Source: Parus major (Eukaryota > Chordata > Aves > Passeriformes > Paridae). From it: a DNA stretch of 64,000 nt. Location of the stretch: the NCBI RefSeq assembly GCF_001522545.3, contig NC_031771.1, positions 1,040,213-1,104,212 on the forward strand, in the 5' to 3' direction. Positions 26,984-40,689 of this stretch are shown piece by piece; within the stretch, counting starts at the first letter, position 1, and each line of letters begins with the position of its first letter. The notes below the pieces were generated by a model. It did not search any database and was not told the DNA's origin. It saw nothing but the letters and a program-made list of their open reading frames with translations. The translations under genes and the position numbers were made by a program.

Positions 26984-27447
26984 TTATCCTACAGCACTGA
27001 CAGATCCAACCAAAAATCCAGGAAATTCACCACTGAGCACGGCATAACCCAAATGTGTGGCAGCTGTCACACTCTCTCCTCACTATCTCCATGAACCTGG
27101 AACACATTAGGGTTCCTGGACTGGCCAGCCCTGCAGACCAAAGGTAACATGCAGCTGTCTAATGCAGCCTGCTGCCTCTTCCATGATGAAACTGAAATAC
27201 ATACATAGTCTTTATATGCAAATTTATTTCCTGCTATCTGAAATGGATAATAAGGTAGGCAAGAGAAAACATTTTTATATATGTAAATAGATATATAAAT
27301 TCCCTAATGAGGCAGCCCCTCCTCTGCACCAGCTGCCTGCTCCAATCTGCTGCCTGCAGCCACCACACTCCAGCATCTGTGGAGATGCCTGTGCTGCTGG
27401 AGGGACCAAGGCACCAGAGCTGGGATTGTCTCAGCCCACACACAGGC

Positions 27448-27515
27448 TGTCTGTGCCACAGCCTCTGTGCATGGCAAACCCTGCCTGTGCCACAGCCTCT
27501 GTGCATGGCAAAGCC
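27448..27515. repeat. Tandem duplication, about 34-bp unit
   Basis: The phrase CTGTGCCACAGCCTCTGTGC followed by ATGGCAAA occurs twice back to back with near identity. It looks recent. Confidence 0.9.
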
Positions 27516-30500
27516 CTGCCTCTGCAGAGACACACAGTGCCAAAAGCACTGACTCCCAGGTGAGTGAGACCTGGGTCAGCCAATAACCTCCCGATGCTCT
27601 GGTACCAATTTGGCTGTTCCAGGAAGGTTTCCTCAAGTGAGACCGTATCAAAGGGGCTTAGAATGGAGAGAGGAAATAGAGGAAGGTAACTCTTCAAGGA
27701 AAACTGAAGAGTTCAAGCACTATAATTCATAGCTGCCTAAATATTTTAGTAAATAAAGATTGATCCAAACCTCCCTCCAGTCCCAGAAATGCAAGGCCAT
27801 CATTTTACTATGGTGTAACAAACTTTGGCTTTGGCCTCACGCACATCTGGTTCAAATTAGCACCTGCATACCTCGGTTATTAAATAAAAACCAGCGCTCT
27901 CCACATGACCTGCCGAGTCCTTGTGCACAAGAACTTGTCCAACACTGTCATGTCTTCCCTTATCAGACGTGTGTGGTGTGACACAATGAACACAGCGCTG
28001 CAGCACAACTGGCACTACTTCAATTCCCAAGCGCCAGGTCACGTTTCCCATCGTGCTGTTTTAACACAAACCCTTGTAGGCTTGGTGGCTAATGGACGGA
28101 GCCCTGGAATTCTACCTCAGACCCTTCACATTTAACCTAAGGCTGATGAACTAAATGCAACCTCCAGGGAAGAATGCATCTGTCAAAACCATCGCTTGCA
28201 GCATATGGCCAAACCAAGAAGTATGCACCAGCCATTTCCATCTTGATTTGTTGCACCCAGCCTCCAGTGTCTGCTATGCAAGCTGGATTACAAATGAAAA
28301 GTTGCTGCTCCAGATATTTTTCCAAAACAGCACTTGGGGATTTGGATGGAGAAAGCAAACTGCTTTATTGTTAAAGCATAGATCTCGGTGTTAAGGAGAG
28401 CTCGCTTCTATTTCTGACTCCCCTCGTGTCCTGTGTGAGCCAACGCCACTGCTTCACTGCCGTCTCCACGGCTCACCCCCCACCTGCTGCTGTGGAGACA
28501 GAGAACTTGCACCAGCTGAGGGTAAAACTACTGACCTCATACAGCTCTCATATCCAAACAGCACTCAGCAGCTCACATATTCAAACAACACTCAAAACTG
28601 TGAGCAGGTTCAAGAATTCAGCAACTCTTCCAGGTGATGGTGTCCCGAGACTCCCACTGCTGTCCCTGGGTGCTGTGCAGGCCCAGCCTTCTGCCAGCCT
28701 TCAGAGAGCAGGCAAAAACTCATTGACCCACAGGAAGAAAGACCTTGATTGGAAACCAGTTTTATGAGAAGGAAGAAGGAAGCATGGGGATTTATCTGCC
28801 TATTTTTTGTTCGATACAGTCAGAAACCCTTGGGGCAATAAGGTACAGGCACACAGCACAGCATCAAGTTATACATTTAGCTGCCCATTGAGGCATCCTG
28901 AGTTAGTCATGACAGTAACTGTCCATTTCCATTCATTTCTGCAACCTTTAGAGAGGCTGCCGTGGGTCAAGTCCTTACAGTGACCACCCAAGCACAAAGA
29001 CTGGGCAGATGAGAAGGAACTTGCTCACAGTGACTCTCAGGAAGCTGAATGGCTGTCTCTAGGTTGGGTCTCACCTCCAGCAGACACTAGCTGGACTAGG
29101 GCCCCCGTGCCGCATTGTGAACTCACTTCCAGTCAGATCTGCGCCTCCTTCCTTGCCTCAACGCAGGCTTGAGTTACCAAAAATGACCTAACAAAACCTT
29201 AGTTTTCATGTATTTCATTAGGCTCATGTTCTGGCCTAAATCCCTGGTTAACAAGCTGAAGAAGCTCAATGTGTGTCTTTCCTCAGATCTGCTCAGATGG
29301 ATGCTTGAAAGCAATTCTGAGTAACAAGATTATTTTTTTTTTCTACTTGCTGTACCCTCTGCAAAGAGCTCTGTAAGATGTGCCTCGGGAGGCTCCTGGC
29401 AGTAATCAGGCTCAGAGGGCAGCCTGTATCAAACTGCAACATTAATTTGTTCTGCACTTGTCCAGAGACTGCAGAAAAGGAAACTTCCAAGTGCAAACAC
29501 TGAGACATCCAAGGAGACGAGATTAAATGCCTCCCTTTTTGTCTCCGCAGAGCACTGGCCAGTAAATACTCTGACTGGTGTCAGGCAACGTGCTACAGCT
29601 GTTTGTTAGAGCAAACAAGAGGAAATCATTAAAGATAGAAACTTCCAGCCACTTGACTTGCACACCAAAACAGAGGCAGCGAGCAGACACGTCCGTGACG
29701 CGATTTCACGCTCCCAAGCAAAGTGCCGAGCGTGGCCTCGCCTTACAGCACGAACGAGAATTGTCCTCCACCGTAACCGAGGGCTTGCCAGCTCCGCTCT
29801 CCTGGGCTCCCATGCCTACACATCCAGTAGCTGCAATTTACATAATTGCAATTTCATTTGGCAAACATGCTCGGGCTCTTTTTATGCCCGATTTTCCCAA
29901 GTGCCGCTCCTTGGAGCTCAAGTCTTCACTCATTATTTCAGACAGCGGAAAAAATGCAAACCATAATTGATACAATTATTACACAAAAAAACAGGAAAAA
30001 TTCTCATGGTTTGGAAGATGAGGGGACTGAAGGTTTTTGTGTTGGGCTTTTCCCCCCCTTTTGTTCTCCTTTGCTCTTTAAGAACAGCACATGCAAAACA
30101 TTTGTGAAGCCAACACAGCTGTGGGGCCTGCTCACCAGACCAGGACTGTCTACTCAGTATCCTTTCTAGCTTTTTATAGATACAACTTAAAAACACCATG
30201 AAATTTATTTCCTGTAAGAATGATCCCCAAATATTTTCTTTAAAAGTGGATGTTTCAGCAAAACTCTCCCAAGAATGTGGAATTACACCCTGACATTGTG
30301 TTAGCACAGTCCCTCCCTCCCCGCTTCCTTCACTGTGCCCCCTCAGACTCTCCCTGGTGTTCCATTTCACCTGCCGAGGTCTGCGATGTTTGCCAAGCCA
30401 GGCTGGCACCGCCACACCTGTACAGACCTTGCTGGAAACTGGCACACCCCACGCTGGGGTAAGGCTCCAGAAACATACAGGGTCACAAGTTCTTCCCCAA

Positions 30501-32621
30501 AATGTCCCTTTTTCCTACAGTAAATTCCTGGGCAGATAACTGTAAAGCTCATTTTCCTCTGAACGCTCCAGGACACTCCTGGTCTCCATCTCTGCATTTC
30601 CAGAGTCTAGCCTCAGGACCTCTAGGAGCTGTTATAAAGTCAATGTTATTTTAAGCTAATAAATGTAACTCTCCTGTCCTGCATATGCACAACCCATTCC
30701 AACACACTGGTAACCATTTCCTCATACAGCAGTTGCTCTTTTAAACAATTTACAGCCTTCCTTCCACAGCTGCAGTCTCTCCCTGGAGCAGGCCCAAGGG
30801 ACCCAGGCCCGTTCACACCAGATGCCAGCCTCTGCTGTGAGCAGCCCCACTGGCATCCCCTGTGGTCGCTGGAAGCTGACACCCACAAGGCCCGGGATGC
30901 TGCTCACAGCACCTCAGGGTTAGACAGTGGAAGCACAAACCCCACAAGGACAGCAGGGAAATTCAATTCCTGAAGCTGCAGCACACGTCCAGGTAGGACT
31001 GCAAAGAACAAAGACAGGACAGTGGATGTAACATGGAGTTCAATAAAGCAGAAGCAAATGGCAGCGGGGGCAGTTTGGCCTCCTTGGAGGACTCTGCTTG
31101 ACAACATTAGGAGCATCCTTCTAAGATCCAGCTTCCCTCTTGCTTTTACAGATGGCAAAGCTGTGGTTCAGGAGCTGTGCTATGACACAGTTTGACACTG
31201 GAAAAGTGTCCAGGTTCCCTGGGCTGTAGCCCACCAGAACCTGCACAAGCCAGAGGCACAGGAAACACTTTGCACAGCCTGAGAGCTTTCTGGAGGGCTT
31301 GGGCTTGCAGCACAGGCATTTCTGTTTGTATTTTACCAACACCTAGGTGTACCTGGTTGGCAGAGAGAAAACCTGCTCAGACAAAAATCTGAAAAAATTC
31401 TAAGTACTCACAAAACCTAAGCAGTCACAGCACACCCTTAACAGGAGTCCTCAGGTGCAGGGATATCCAGCCTCAAACCGAGAGCCAGGCATCGGTCACA
31501 GAATGGAGGCCAGGTCACTTGCAAGGTATAAACTCTTTTTTCTTCATTCACTGCCTAAGAAACAGCTCCCAGACACTTGAGACTCAGCCACACCATTTAA
31601 TTGCTTCATTCAGTCACAATGTTACCTTCTTCTGCAAAAATCTTCTCCTGAACAGCTACTTTGTGGCTTTATAGCATCACAAATACAGCTCTGGGATCTC
31701 AGATAAGCTTGGGCTGGGGTTTGGGGCTTTTTTTTAATTACAAAAGAAAAGGTGGGAAATGTTTCCCATAACCTTCTCTTTATATTTGACCGAAGTATCT
31801 GTTTTTCTAAAAAAGCAGGTGGCCACTTTGCCCACATGCTCGCTACCAAAGTCAGAGGCTGCACACCCTCTGGAGCACAGCCCCTGCCTCCTCCAATTCC
31901 TCCCCAGCCACGGCCTTTTGGGATGCCTGCTAGTAAGCAGGGGGAAGTTGTCATTTTCTGCTGAGATTTACTTATCCAGCTGATACTTAGGATCTGAGGT
32001 GGGAGACGATTTGTCATCTCACTGCCTGTTTTTCTATTCTTACCCCATCTAGTTCCCATCTCAGACAGGGGGTGCTATAAATCCACTCTGCACCGTTTCA
32101 GTGTGACAGCAATGTCCGTGCCTGAAACACATCAAAATAAAACCTCCTGGGAAAAGCCTGTCACTAAGCACAACACATCACAAGTACCTGCTAAATGGAA
32201 TGAGCAGATCTTTGCTCCCAAGACCCCATTCTGATCCCTGATCTATTTTGATGCGTGTGGCAGCTGTCTCTGACGCGCCTTGCTGTGCACCAGAGGAGCC
32301 CCGTGTGCCTGGAGCCTCAGGTGCTGTTTCTGGGTCCTGCTGCCCATGTCTGGAGCCGCAGAGGAGCACGGTCACACATCTCCTGCAGCACAGGAGCCCT
32401 GACTCACATGGGCAGGGCTCCTGCAGAGGGCTTACCCCACAGCAGCACCAGCTATGTGGTGGAGCACTTTACTTCCACCTGCACTGGATGCTGGACTTAC
32501 ACACTGGACAGAAGAGAAGGGAACGGAGCACACAGAGCCACAGAAAGAGCAAATCTAACTGAAGGGGCACAGCCTGGGACTCCCTGACTCTGGCAGTATC
32601 CACCTTCGACATCTCTAGCTT

Positions 32622-32653
32622 CTGGGTCTCAGCTGTGTCTCAGCTGTGTCTCA
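32622..32653. repeat. Short tandem repeat, CTCAGCTGTGT unit
   Basis: Two and a half copies of an 11-bp unit. Confidence 0.85.
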
Positions 32654-35505
32654 GAACCAGAGCAAAGGCAGTCTGGCACTGGGATGAAAAATGAATGACT
32701 CAACAAATAACATAAACAGGTCTATCTCATTTCATGTGTCCAGTAAAAGGAGAAGTTTGGTTTATTTATCCCACCTTATTTTGACAACTCTGTCAACACT
32801 AGTTCAGAATCCTATGATGGACAGTATTTTTATCTCAAATGCTGCCAGCTGAAGAAAAAAAAACCAACTCCTACAACTGTTACAATTCCACAGAGAACAG
32901 AAGCTGCTTTGTGTGCCATCACCATCTCACTGCTGCTGATCACCAAACACGGGACCCTGTCCCTAAGGTATCCACAATGTCCAGTGATTCCTGCTGCTAA
33001 ACACATCAGGAGCACTAACCCACGAGTACAGAAGGGCTATGGAAACCCCCTGGAGCAGAGCCCAGGGAAAAGCCTTTAGTGGCAGGCACCTGGTGGAAGT
33101 ACTGACAGTCCCGTGCCCATTCCAACTGTAATGCATTCCAAAGGAAAGGACAAAGGGCTGCAGTGGCTCTGCTGTTTATGTTTACCAATACATTCCCCTT
33201 CCATTTTGTTTTCCCCCACGGACCTGGAACAATTAACTCAAGTGGGAGCAGAGTCAGTCACAACTAGTTACCAACTTCAATTGAACCCAGACTGTCAGGA
33301 GCAGTCCCTGAGCACTGAAACCAGGATGGAAGCACCTCCAAGCTGACTAAATATCCTATCTGTATGAAGCATCCAATCCTCTTTTTGTCCCCTTTTATTT
33401 CACAAATATTGCATGGGATGGAGGAATGTCAGGGCTGAGCTCTCCAGAACAGATGTAGAACACATGTATTTGCATCAGTTTGAAGCAAGATTCCAGACAC
33501 TAGAAAGCAGTTGTGGTTTGGCAGTGGAGACCTCTCATTTTAATTAGCTTGGGGTACAAATGATTTCTAGAAAGCCTTCCTCATGCTGCAGTAGGGTTAC
33601 TTCTGTCTGGACAGGTCTCCCAGGCAGATCTTCTCAGGGGGAAAACTGCAGAGGTAACGATTCCAACTCAGTCAAGGGGCAAATTCGTACATTAGGTGTT
33701 CCCCAAGTCCCCGGGGCAGTGCCAGCATCCATCTCAGAGCTAGGTGTGACTGCAGCCCGTGGAGCAGGACCCATCACAGGCAGAGCAGCACCACGTGTGC
33801 TTTGCAAAATCCTCCCATGCCTTGCACTCTTCTTGATCTGTCCTCTACAGATGTGCATTTCTCCCAAACTCAGCTCAAGGGAAATCGAGTCAAGGTGGGA
33901 CTAGCTCGGCTAACGAGCAGTTGCCATTTCCTATCCACCAAGTATTGATATCACCCAAGAGAAAAACCTTTGCTCCCTGTTGCAATTATTTCCCTTTTTA
34001 GCTTGCTTAGCTTTCATGTTCTGCATAAGTGACTGTTCTAAGGAACATGCAGAATTATCCCACAGCCAGAAACTTGCTCTTAATTAGAAAGGGAATGCAA
34101 GAAAGAAAGAATCAGTGTGCCGGATGATGTCTCATTAATACGCATTAATAACTCCAAAGCCTGTGATATTGCTCATTCATCACGTCCTCAGCACCGGTGT
34201 CCAGCAACAGCCATTAGTCACAGCATCAGGCAACAACATCACCATAGCAAACAAAAAAGATAGCACTCACCTTGCTAAAGGGAGGGCAACAAACAGCTAG
34301 TGACGTGGAAAGATGAAATGGTTGCATTTCTTTCAAGACCCACCTTAAGCTTACAGAAGACAAGGGAGAAATGCCACAAACTGAACTTGGATTGACTGAA
34401 AACTGCTGAGAACACCGACTGACACCACACCCAAGTCCCCGTGCTATGTAGTCCTGCCCAAGAACCAGGTTTGCCCCAGTGCCAGCCCCACCGTGAGGGC
34501 AGGAGCCCACCCTGCTTGGGATCCTGGATGGGACCCCCAGCTAGGACGTGTCCTTCCTGTCTCCTGCTATTTGAATGATTGCCAGCAACTGTAGCAGAAC
34601 ACTGGTTACACTCCAGTCCCTTCCTCAAGTACAAGGTTAAAGCTGGCTGCTCTAGGAGGCTCATCCCATCAGGCTCTGGATCAGCCTCGTTCGAAGGGAC
34701 AGCAGGATTTTCACGGGCAGCCAGAGAACAGCCTGACTTCCCTAAGGCACATCCCCTCCATAGGAAACAGGACGCTCCCTCGCCTGCCACCTGTAAGCAG
34801 CCAGCTGCACAGAGATCTATCTGTGCTCACGGTCAGACATGCTGCTCTCTGCATTGGGACTGAAACCTGCCAAGCTCTGCTCCACTGAAACCAGAAGCAT
34901 TCGGCACACTTTGGAAAAGGTTACTATTTATAGAATGTCCAGCGCTCTTTAGCCCTACTAAGGTTTCATCCTTTCTCCATTGTTCACAGATATTTTCCAT
35001 AAAAAGCAAATTTCACTGCTCTGCATTTAATGGATAGATTCTGAGGGAAAAAGCTGAAAAGAAAAACAACATCCCTGGGAGTTAAATCAAAGGAAGGGAT
35101 AGTTTTTCCAGCTGGGTTCTGGACGATGGAAGACAGTCTGTCATTCTGAGGCCAGAAAATGTCTTTTACATACACCAGTCCCAGCAAACCTACCCTGAGT
35201 TATGAGGTTTATTTTACAATAGTTTAAGTCTTGTATTGTACCTGACTTCAGCAGCTAACAACCAAGGCCTAAGCATATAGCTCTTGCTTACAAAGCAGCA
35301 CCTGGGTCATTTCATTTTGCCAAAAAACAATGGGCAGCCATAAATCCAAAACAGTCCTTCCCACAGTGTTTATTATTATTAATAGAACAAGACTAAAGTT
35401 TGTAAACTGTCCCTCTAAGCGAGGAGCATTCTTTGGGGGCAGCTCTTCTGGGAGAGCAAGCAAGTAGAACATCCCCTGAGTGCACACTCAGCCTGTGTCA
35501 TTCAC

Positions 35506-35561
35506 CTTAGCTCATTTGCAAACCAAGTGCTGGAAATGCATCCGTGGGTCAGCCTGGGGTG
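35506..35561 (-). CDS. Candidate exon (56 nt), unrecognised gene
   Basis: Acceptor TTGTATCTTGTCTCAAG|CACCC with an extended pyrimidine tract, and donor CTAAG|GTGAAT. Only one frame is open across it, giving HPRLTHGCISSTWFANEL, phase 0 in and 2 out. No family was recognised. Confidence 0.25.
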
Positions 35562-37995
35562 CTTGAGACAAGATACAAGACAGCAAAATGAAACACAGAG
35601 TAAGGCCTCCTAGCTGATGGAACACAGAGCTTTCTCCATGCTGGAAAGACTTTAGATGAGGTGATTCGCGCTGAAGTGCTCTGAAATGGTGCAAGCTGTG
35701 CTGGAACTAAGTGCACATGCCCCTCCCCGGCAGTGATGCTGACAACAGCTGTCCAATACTCCACCAAGTCCCACAGAGCAGGTTACAGATGACCTGAGCA
35801 TTTCCTCGAGCTTACTTTGGGGAGACAACCCCAAACTATCAGGTCAGTGGTTGGATAAATTCATAGGAGGCACTCGTGCTCATTCTCCTCTACTTACAGA
35901 AGCCCTTTCTACACAAACAGTGCAAATCAGGCACATAAGGAACTCTAGCAAGAATCAGAATTCTCGCCACCAGCTGAAATGCAAACTGATTCAACAGCAC
36001 TGTTCTGCTCCAAGTGAAGCAGAAACCTACCATCAATAACAGCCAAGTGTTTGACACACTCTTTGAGATGGGTGTAATGGAGACTTCATGCACAGGGGAA
36101 GGAAGAGTCATCCATAGTCCTTTCAGCACATTAGCTAATCTGAGAGATCAAATAAAAATTATAAAAATACAAGGAAGAGCTGGAAAACCCCCACAAGACC
36201 ATTACAGACTGACCAGGAAGCTCTCCAGCCCCTGCTCCTGGTGTGCAGACCCCCCAGCACCGGCACAGTTCACAGCACTGTGTCTATTCACCTGTCTCTG
36301 CTAGGTTTGCACTGCAGCTTCTCCGACAACTTGAGGAGAAAACTACTATTTCCAAAAGATACTTTTCCTTTTTTTTTTTCCTGCCTTGTTTTTCTAACTA
36401 CATAGAGCATTGCAGACATTTTATTAATGCTGCTCTGCTTTAGCTAAACATAACAGCCTTTATTAGAAGAGATTACTGCAAGTATGAAAATGTTCATTAT
36501 CACCAGCACTAATTTGTGTGGAATGGAACAAATACATTCCTACGTGATCATCAACGTGGTCATTATGAGCTCAGGCTTCTGGTTTACTTCAGAGCTACTG
36601 GGTATCTGTTTCCTTTTCAGTTTAGGAGTGCCAGGAGTGCTTCATCCTGGTCTGCTTCCACATAGCAGCTGACAGTTACTCAGCCTCTAGGTATGGACAC
36701 CTATTCTTTCACAAAATACCTCACAAACACAGTCTCCAGGAACGGCCTGAAAGGATGACTGGGAAATGTCCACAGACACCTTCACATTCCAACCAGGTTC
36801 CCTGCGTTCTGCTCTCCAGCTTGGCAGCTCAGCTTCTTAAAGCAAACCTTTCTGAAGCGGGCGAGCACTTTGCATGCATTGTGTATCATCCCAGCCTGAC
36901 CTGGTCCGTCCCTGTGCCACCAGCTGCCCCACTCCAGGCTGACAGCGGGCTACGGGAGCCTCTCTGCAGTCCACAGACACCTGTGCCCCACAGGCTGGCC
37001 GAGGGAGAAGGTGAGGAGCTGACCCCACACAGTTCCCACAGGCTCCTGGCTGGAGCCCAGCTCTTGGCCCGCCAAGCTCCCGCTGCTCCCACGGGAACCT
37101 CGAGCACATTGGGGACTGCCAGCGCAGGTGTGAAGCACACCTGGAAAAGCGTTTCCTTTCCTCTGTGCGTCACCAACGCGGCAGCTCGCAGGTGCACCTG
37201 GTGAGGTCACGGGACAGGCCCTGGGGAAGGGCCCTCTGCTGCAGGGGGGTGCTGGGTGGCTGCTGCACTCCAGTCAATCCTCACAGAATGCAATTGTTTC
37301 TTGCGACATCTGAGGTCTCTTGCTCGGTTCAGTTTGTAGTCCCTGATGTAATGTGTCATCTTCTAGACTGTCAAAATTCATTTTTCTAATGCCTTTGAAG
37401 GTCTAAAGTATCTGGGGTTTGCTTTATGTCCTTTTATATCCCAAACGTGGCCCCACCTTCCACGCACTCTAAAGTCCTCAGCAATCGAGCTCAAATCCAC
37501 TGAACTACCCCAGAATCCAGTGTAACTCCTCTGACTTCCCTTGGAAAGACAAGATGGGATTCACGGCCATCAAAGTCTCCTTTGTCAAGCCAAACCTGCA
37601 TGTAGTTCAGCTCCAAGTCCAGAAGCACATTTGGTGCTTCAAAGAGATGCAATTCACCATTCTCGCAAAGCAAATTTGAAGGGGGAATGAACAAATCCCA
37701 CCACAAACATGGAGATTTCTCTCTCATAATCATGGACAGGAAGGAAGAACAATTCAAAAAGACTGTAAGAAAAGCCTTCCTGCTCATGGCAAGAGAGTAG
37801 GACTTGTGACTTTTAAAGGTCCAGTGGCCCCACTTCTGAGCAGTCCAAGTGCTTTTGTGCTCCATCACACCTGTCAAACGTGCAGCATGACGTGTATGAG
37901 AGGCAGAGCATCACACCTATGGTTTCTGGAGACAAAAGGTTCCTCTTGTCACCCTCACAAGCAGGCTCAACAAGTAACACAATTTCCACACCTAC

Positions 37996-38033
37996 CTGTC
38001 CCTCACTGCACCGGGAAGAAACACACAGCAAGC
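37996..38033 (-). CDS. Candidate exon (38 nt), unrecognised gene
   Basis: Acceptor TTTCATCTCTTGAAG|GCTTG and donor GGACAG|GTAGGT. In the frame that follows from the candidate at 38483 it reads LLCVSSRCSEGQ and ends in phase 0. It lies in a longer minus-strand open region and could be chance. Confidence 0.15.
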
Positions 38034-38463
38034 CTTCAAGAGATGAAACTGCCATCTGACATCTGGAGGAAAGGCAGTCTCTTTCACACTGCACTGTCCA
38101 GTGATGCGAAATCTGACAGGTATTTAGTACTGCAAGGGCAAAAGTGTTTAAAATTAGATGTGATTCCCTGCAAGACTCATGCCATTTCCATAGCAATTTA
38201 TTAAACAAAGATGGCTTCATTTAAAAGAAATAAATATTTCTATAATACCCTCCTTTTCTTGATTGGGAACCCTTTGGGGATATTGGGAAACAGTAAAGGG
38301 AAAAGGAATCATGACAGGAGGACACTGTTGGTCAGATCCAACACCATCCTCAGCTTCTGCAATTTTCCACATGTGAAATGGGTCCTCTGGAAGGCTTTCC
38401 TGAGCCACCTGCAGCAGCTGCTGTGGGAGGCTTTAGGGGAAAAAGTGTTACCAGTGCTCTTAC

Positions 38464-38483
38464 CCTGCTTCAGGAGCACACAT
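38464..38483 (-). CDS. Candidate micro-exon (20 nt), unrecognised gene
   Basis: Strong splice sites: TTTTGTGTTTCAG|ATGTG and GCAGG|GTAAGA. Too short to judge by content. The phase can follow from the candidate at 39247. Confidence 0.2.
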
Positions 38484-39215
38484 CTGAAACACAAAACAAC
38501 CTTCCAACTGTCTTCACAGCCAATACTCAGGGGCAGAAAAAATCAACAAGCTCCGTTCTCCTGTCATTACATCTGATGGTCTGGTTTGAATTCTTTCACA
38601 ACTGAGAACACCAACACCAGGATCTGGGGTTTTTATATGCTTTGTGGTTAGGTTTTATAGGTGGAAACATTCCCCCCCCCCGCCCCCTGCCCTCCCTCCA
38701 CATCCCCAGTCAGTGGAACAGCAGAGAAAGAATCAATCTTCATCTCACTAAGTTCCCTAATTTCCACCAACAGATTCCACCTAATTATTTGAAGCACCTA
38801 AACACTTTTGATGGCTGCACTGCCACCTGCAGAAATGCAGCTAGAACTTGCTCCAATCGCCATGGAAGCCACATCCAAGCTCACAGGGTCCTCCTCAGTG
38901 AGGCTGGAACCTTGCTCTCTGGCCCATCGCACCAAGCCCCTCCCAAAAGATCAGCAAGGTGCCGAGACTTGCTTTGGGACCCAAAAAAGGAGTTCCTGAC
39001 TATTGCATACCTTCCTAAGTGCCAATATCCACAGGGCCCTTTATCACCTTGAACAAACAAGTCATGTTTAATGCATACCAGAGTAGAGGTTAGGGCTAGA
39101 CAGGGTAAACATACACCTGTGTAAAGAAATCAGGACCCGTCTGCCTGCCGAGTTCTGGCCACGAGACTTGCACTGGCCTTTGGGTGAATTCCACCTCCTA
39201 CAGCTCATTTCTCAC

Positions 39216-39247
39216 GCACACTTTCCCGGATCAAGGTGGGAACAGAC
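39216..39247 (-). CDS. Candidate exon (32 nt), unrecognised gene
   Basis: Acceptor with a long pyrimidine tract (CTTCCTTGCTAACCAG|GTCTG) and donor TGTGC|GTGAGA. Two frames are open (SVPTLIRESV or VCSHLDPGKC). The second follows in phase from the exon ending at 40954. Prediction from splice signals only. Confidence 0.2.
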
Positions 39248-40689
39248 CTGGTTAGCAAGGAAGGATAGCAATGCCTCTGCAACAACAGGCTCATTCTAGA
39301 GAACCAACCTCCCAGACCAACCTGCCCTATGGGCTGTCTGCTAAAGCCCGTAAGAAAAGGGGAGGAAGCAGAAACCCCAGCTAGTGTTGCTGGGGTTGAG
39401 CTTCTTACCAAAGGATAGGCTGGCTGTAGATGCAGAAAAGACACAGGAATTCATCTTCTGGCAGGGGCTGATTGCTAAGGGTCCAAACACAGCAGCAGGT
39501 GAGAGCACAGCCACTGCTCACCAGAGCCAAATGGAATATCCCCATCCCTATGGCAGGCACAAGCAGTGCTGCACACCTTCCAGGGGCCGAGCCTGGCTAC
39601 GGAAAACATTACGGCAAAATAAGAATTACAAAAAGCTTTGTCAAGATTGCACCTACTCAGCTTCTGGAAAGCTTTGAGATTTCCTTCCTCTGACCTTTCT
39701 GGAGTAACCCTGGCATCCAGCTCATGGCTTGCACTGCCTCCATGTCCCAGGAAGGAGCGGTTTGCAGCCCCCCCAGACTGTGCAGAGAACTGCAGCAAGC
39801 ACACAGGTGCCCTACAGAGCACAGCCAGGAGCTCACCATGCCAGCATCACCAGCCTCCAAAGCTGTACAGAACTGCCTGCAGCCCTGCCACAATTCAGGG
39901 GGCACTGCCCAGATTAAAAACCCCACAGCTCCACAGGGAATACCTGCTCTCCCTTGGCTCAGCAGGTACACAACAAAGAAAAATAAAAATGTCTTCCATG
40001 TGTCTTTGTGATTGCAGCCAACAGTGACTTCTGAAGCACCAGCTGAAATTCCTTTCCACACTGAACTGTTCTAAGAAAACATTGTGGGGTCTCTCGTGAA
40101 CCAGCAAACTGCAGGAGAAGCAGAGTTTGGACCATCTCCGTGACAGCACCAAAAAGACACCCAGACTGCTATCAGGGAACTCCACAGATCACAGACATGC
40201 ACCAGAGCAACAGGAAAAAGGAACAATAAATGGGGAAAAAAAACTATCACAACAACCTCTTGAATTACTGCAAGTTCTAGAAGAAAGACCATTTTTGGCT
40301 ACAGAAGTTAGATGGTGCTGCCCCTGTGTACAGTCAGAAACATCTCTTGCGTGCACCGCGAGCCGCTCCCGAGCCTGCCGGAACGGCTCTGCCTAACGCA
40401 GAGGCGACTCCAGGTGGAGAACGAGGAAACTGCAGCTCCTTTCCAAGGCGCTCAGAAAATCCTGGCCAGAGAGGCAAGCCGAGGGAGCCACGGGCTACAA
40501 GCGCCAATGGCTAATTTACCTTTTTTCTAACGTGATGCTAGATTTAGGAATTTAGGAAATAAGCCAAAGAGCGCTTCCATTGTCAAGGCTAAACCACCAC
40601 AGCACAGTTCCATCCTCTCTCAGTTCAGACACACATTTCACCTTTTGTGCTGCATTTCCCCCTGAATATCCCAAAGTAGAACAGCTCCC

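Larger units (their letters stand above)
21974..35505. other. Long non-coding stretch, probable intron
   Basis: Contains a purine run (22946-22978), an ATC microsatellite and a short direct duplication, listed separately. An AT-rich segment at 29820-30010 looks like a possible conserved non-coding element. No convincing exon. Confidence 0.5.
35562..40689. other. Non-coding, probable intron, apart from candidate exons
   Basis: Between the candidate exons there is poly(T) at 36368-36380 and a C-rich run at 38670-38685. The minus-strand frames across 37491-38220 are open for over 120 codons but have no recognised homology. Confidence 0.5.

Noticed and set aside
31626..31690. Possible exon with a cysteine-rich frame (SCICDAIKPQSSCSG)
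   Set aside because: The upstream pyrimidine tract is weak and its phase does not fit the neighbouring candidates.
37491..38220. Adjoining minus-strand open frames of 128 and 135 codons
   Set aside because: Length is within what chance gives in this window, and no recognisable domain. Only a short segment with splice sites was kept as a weak candidate exon.
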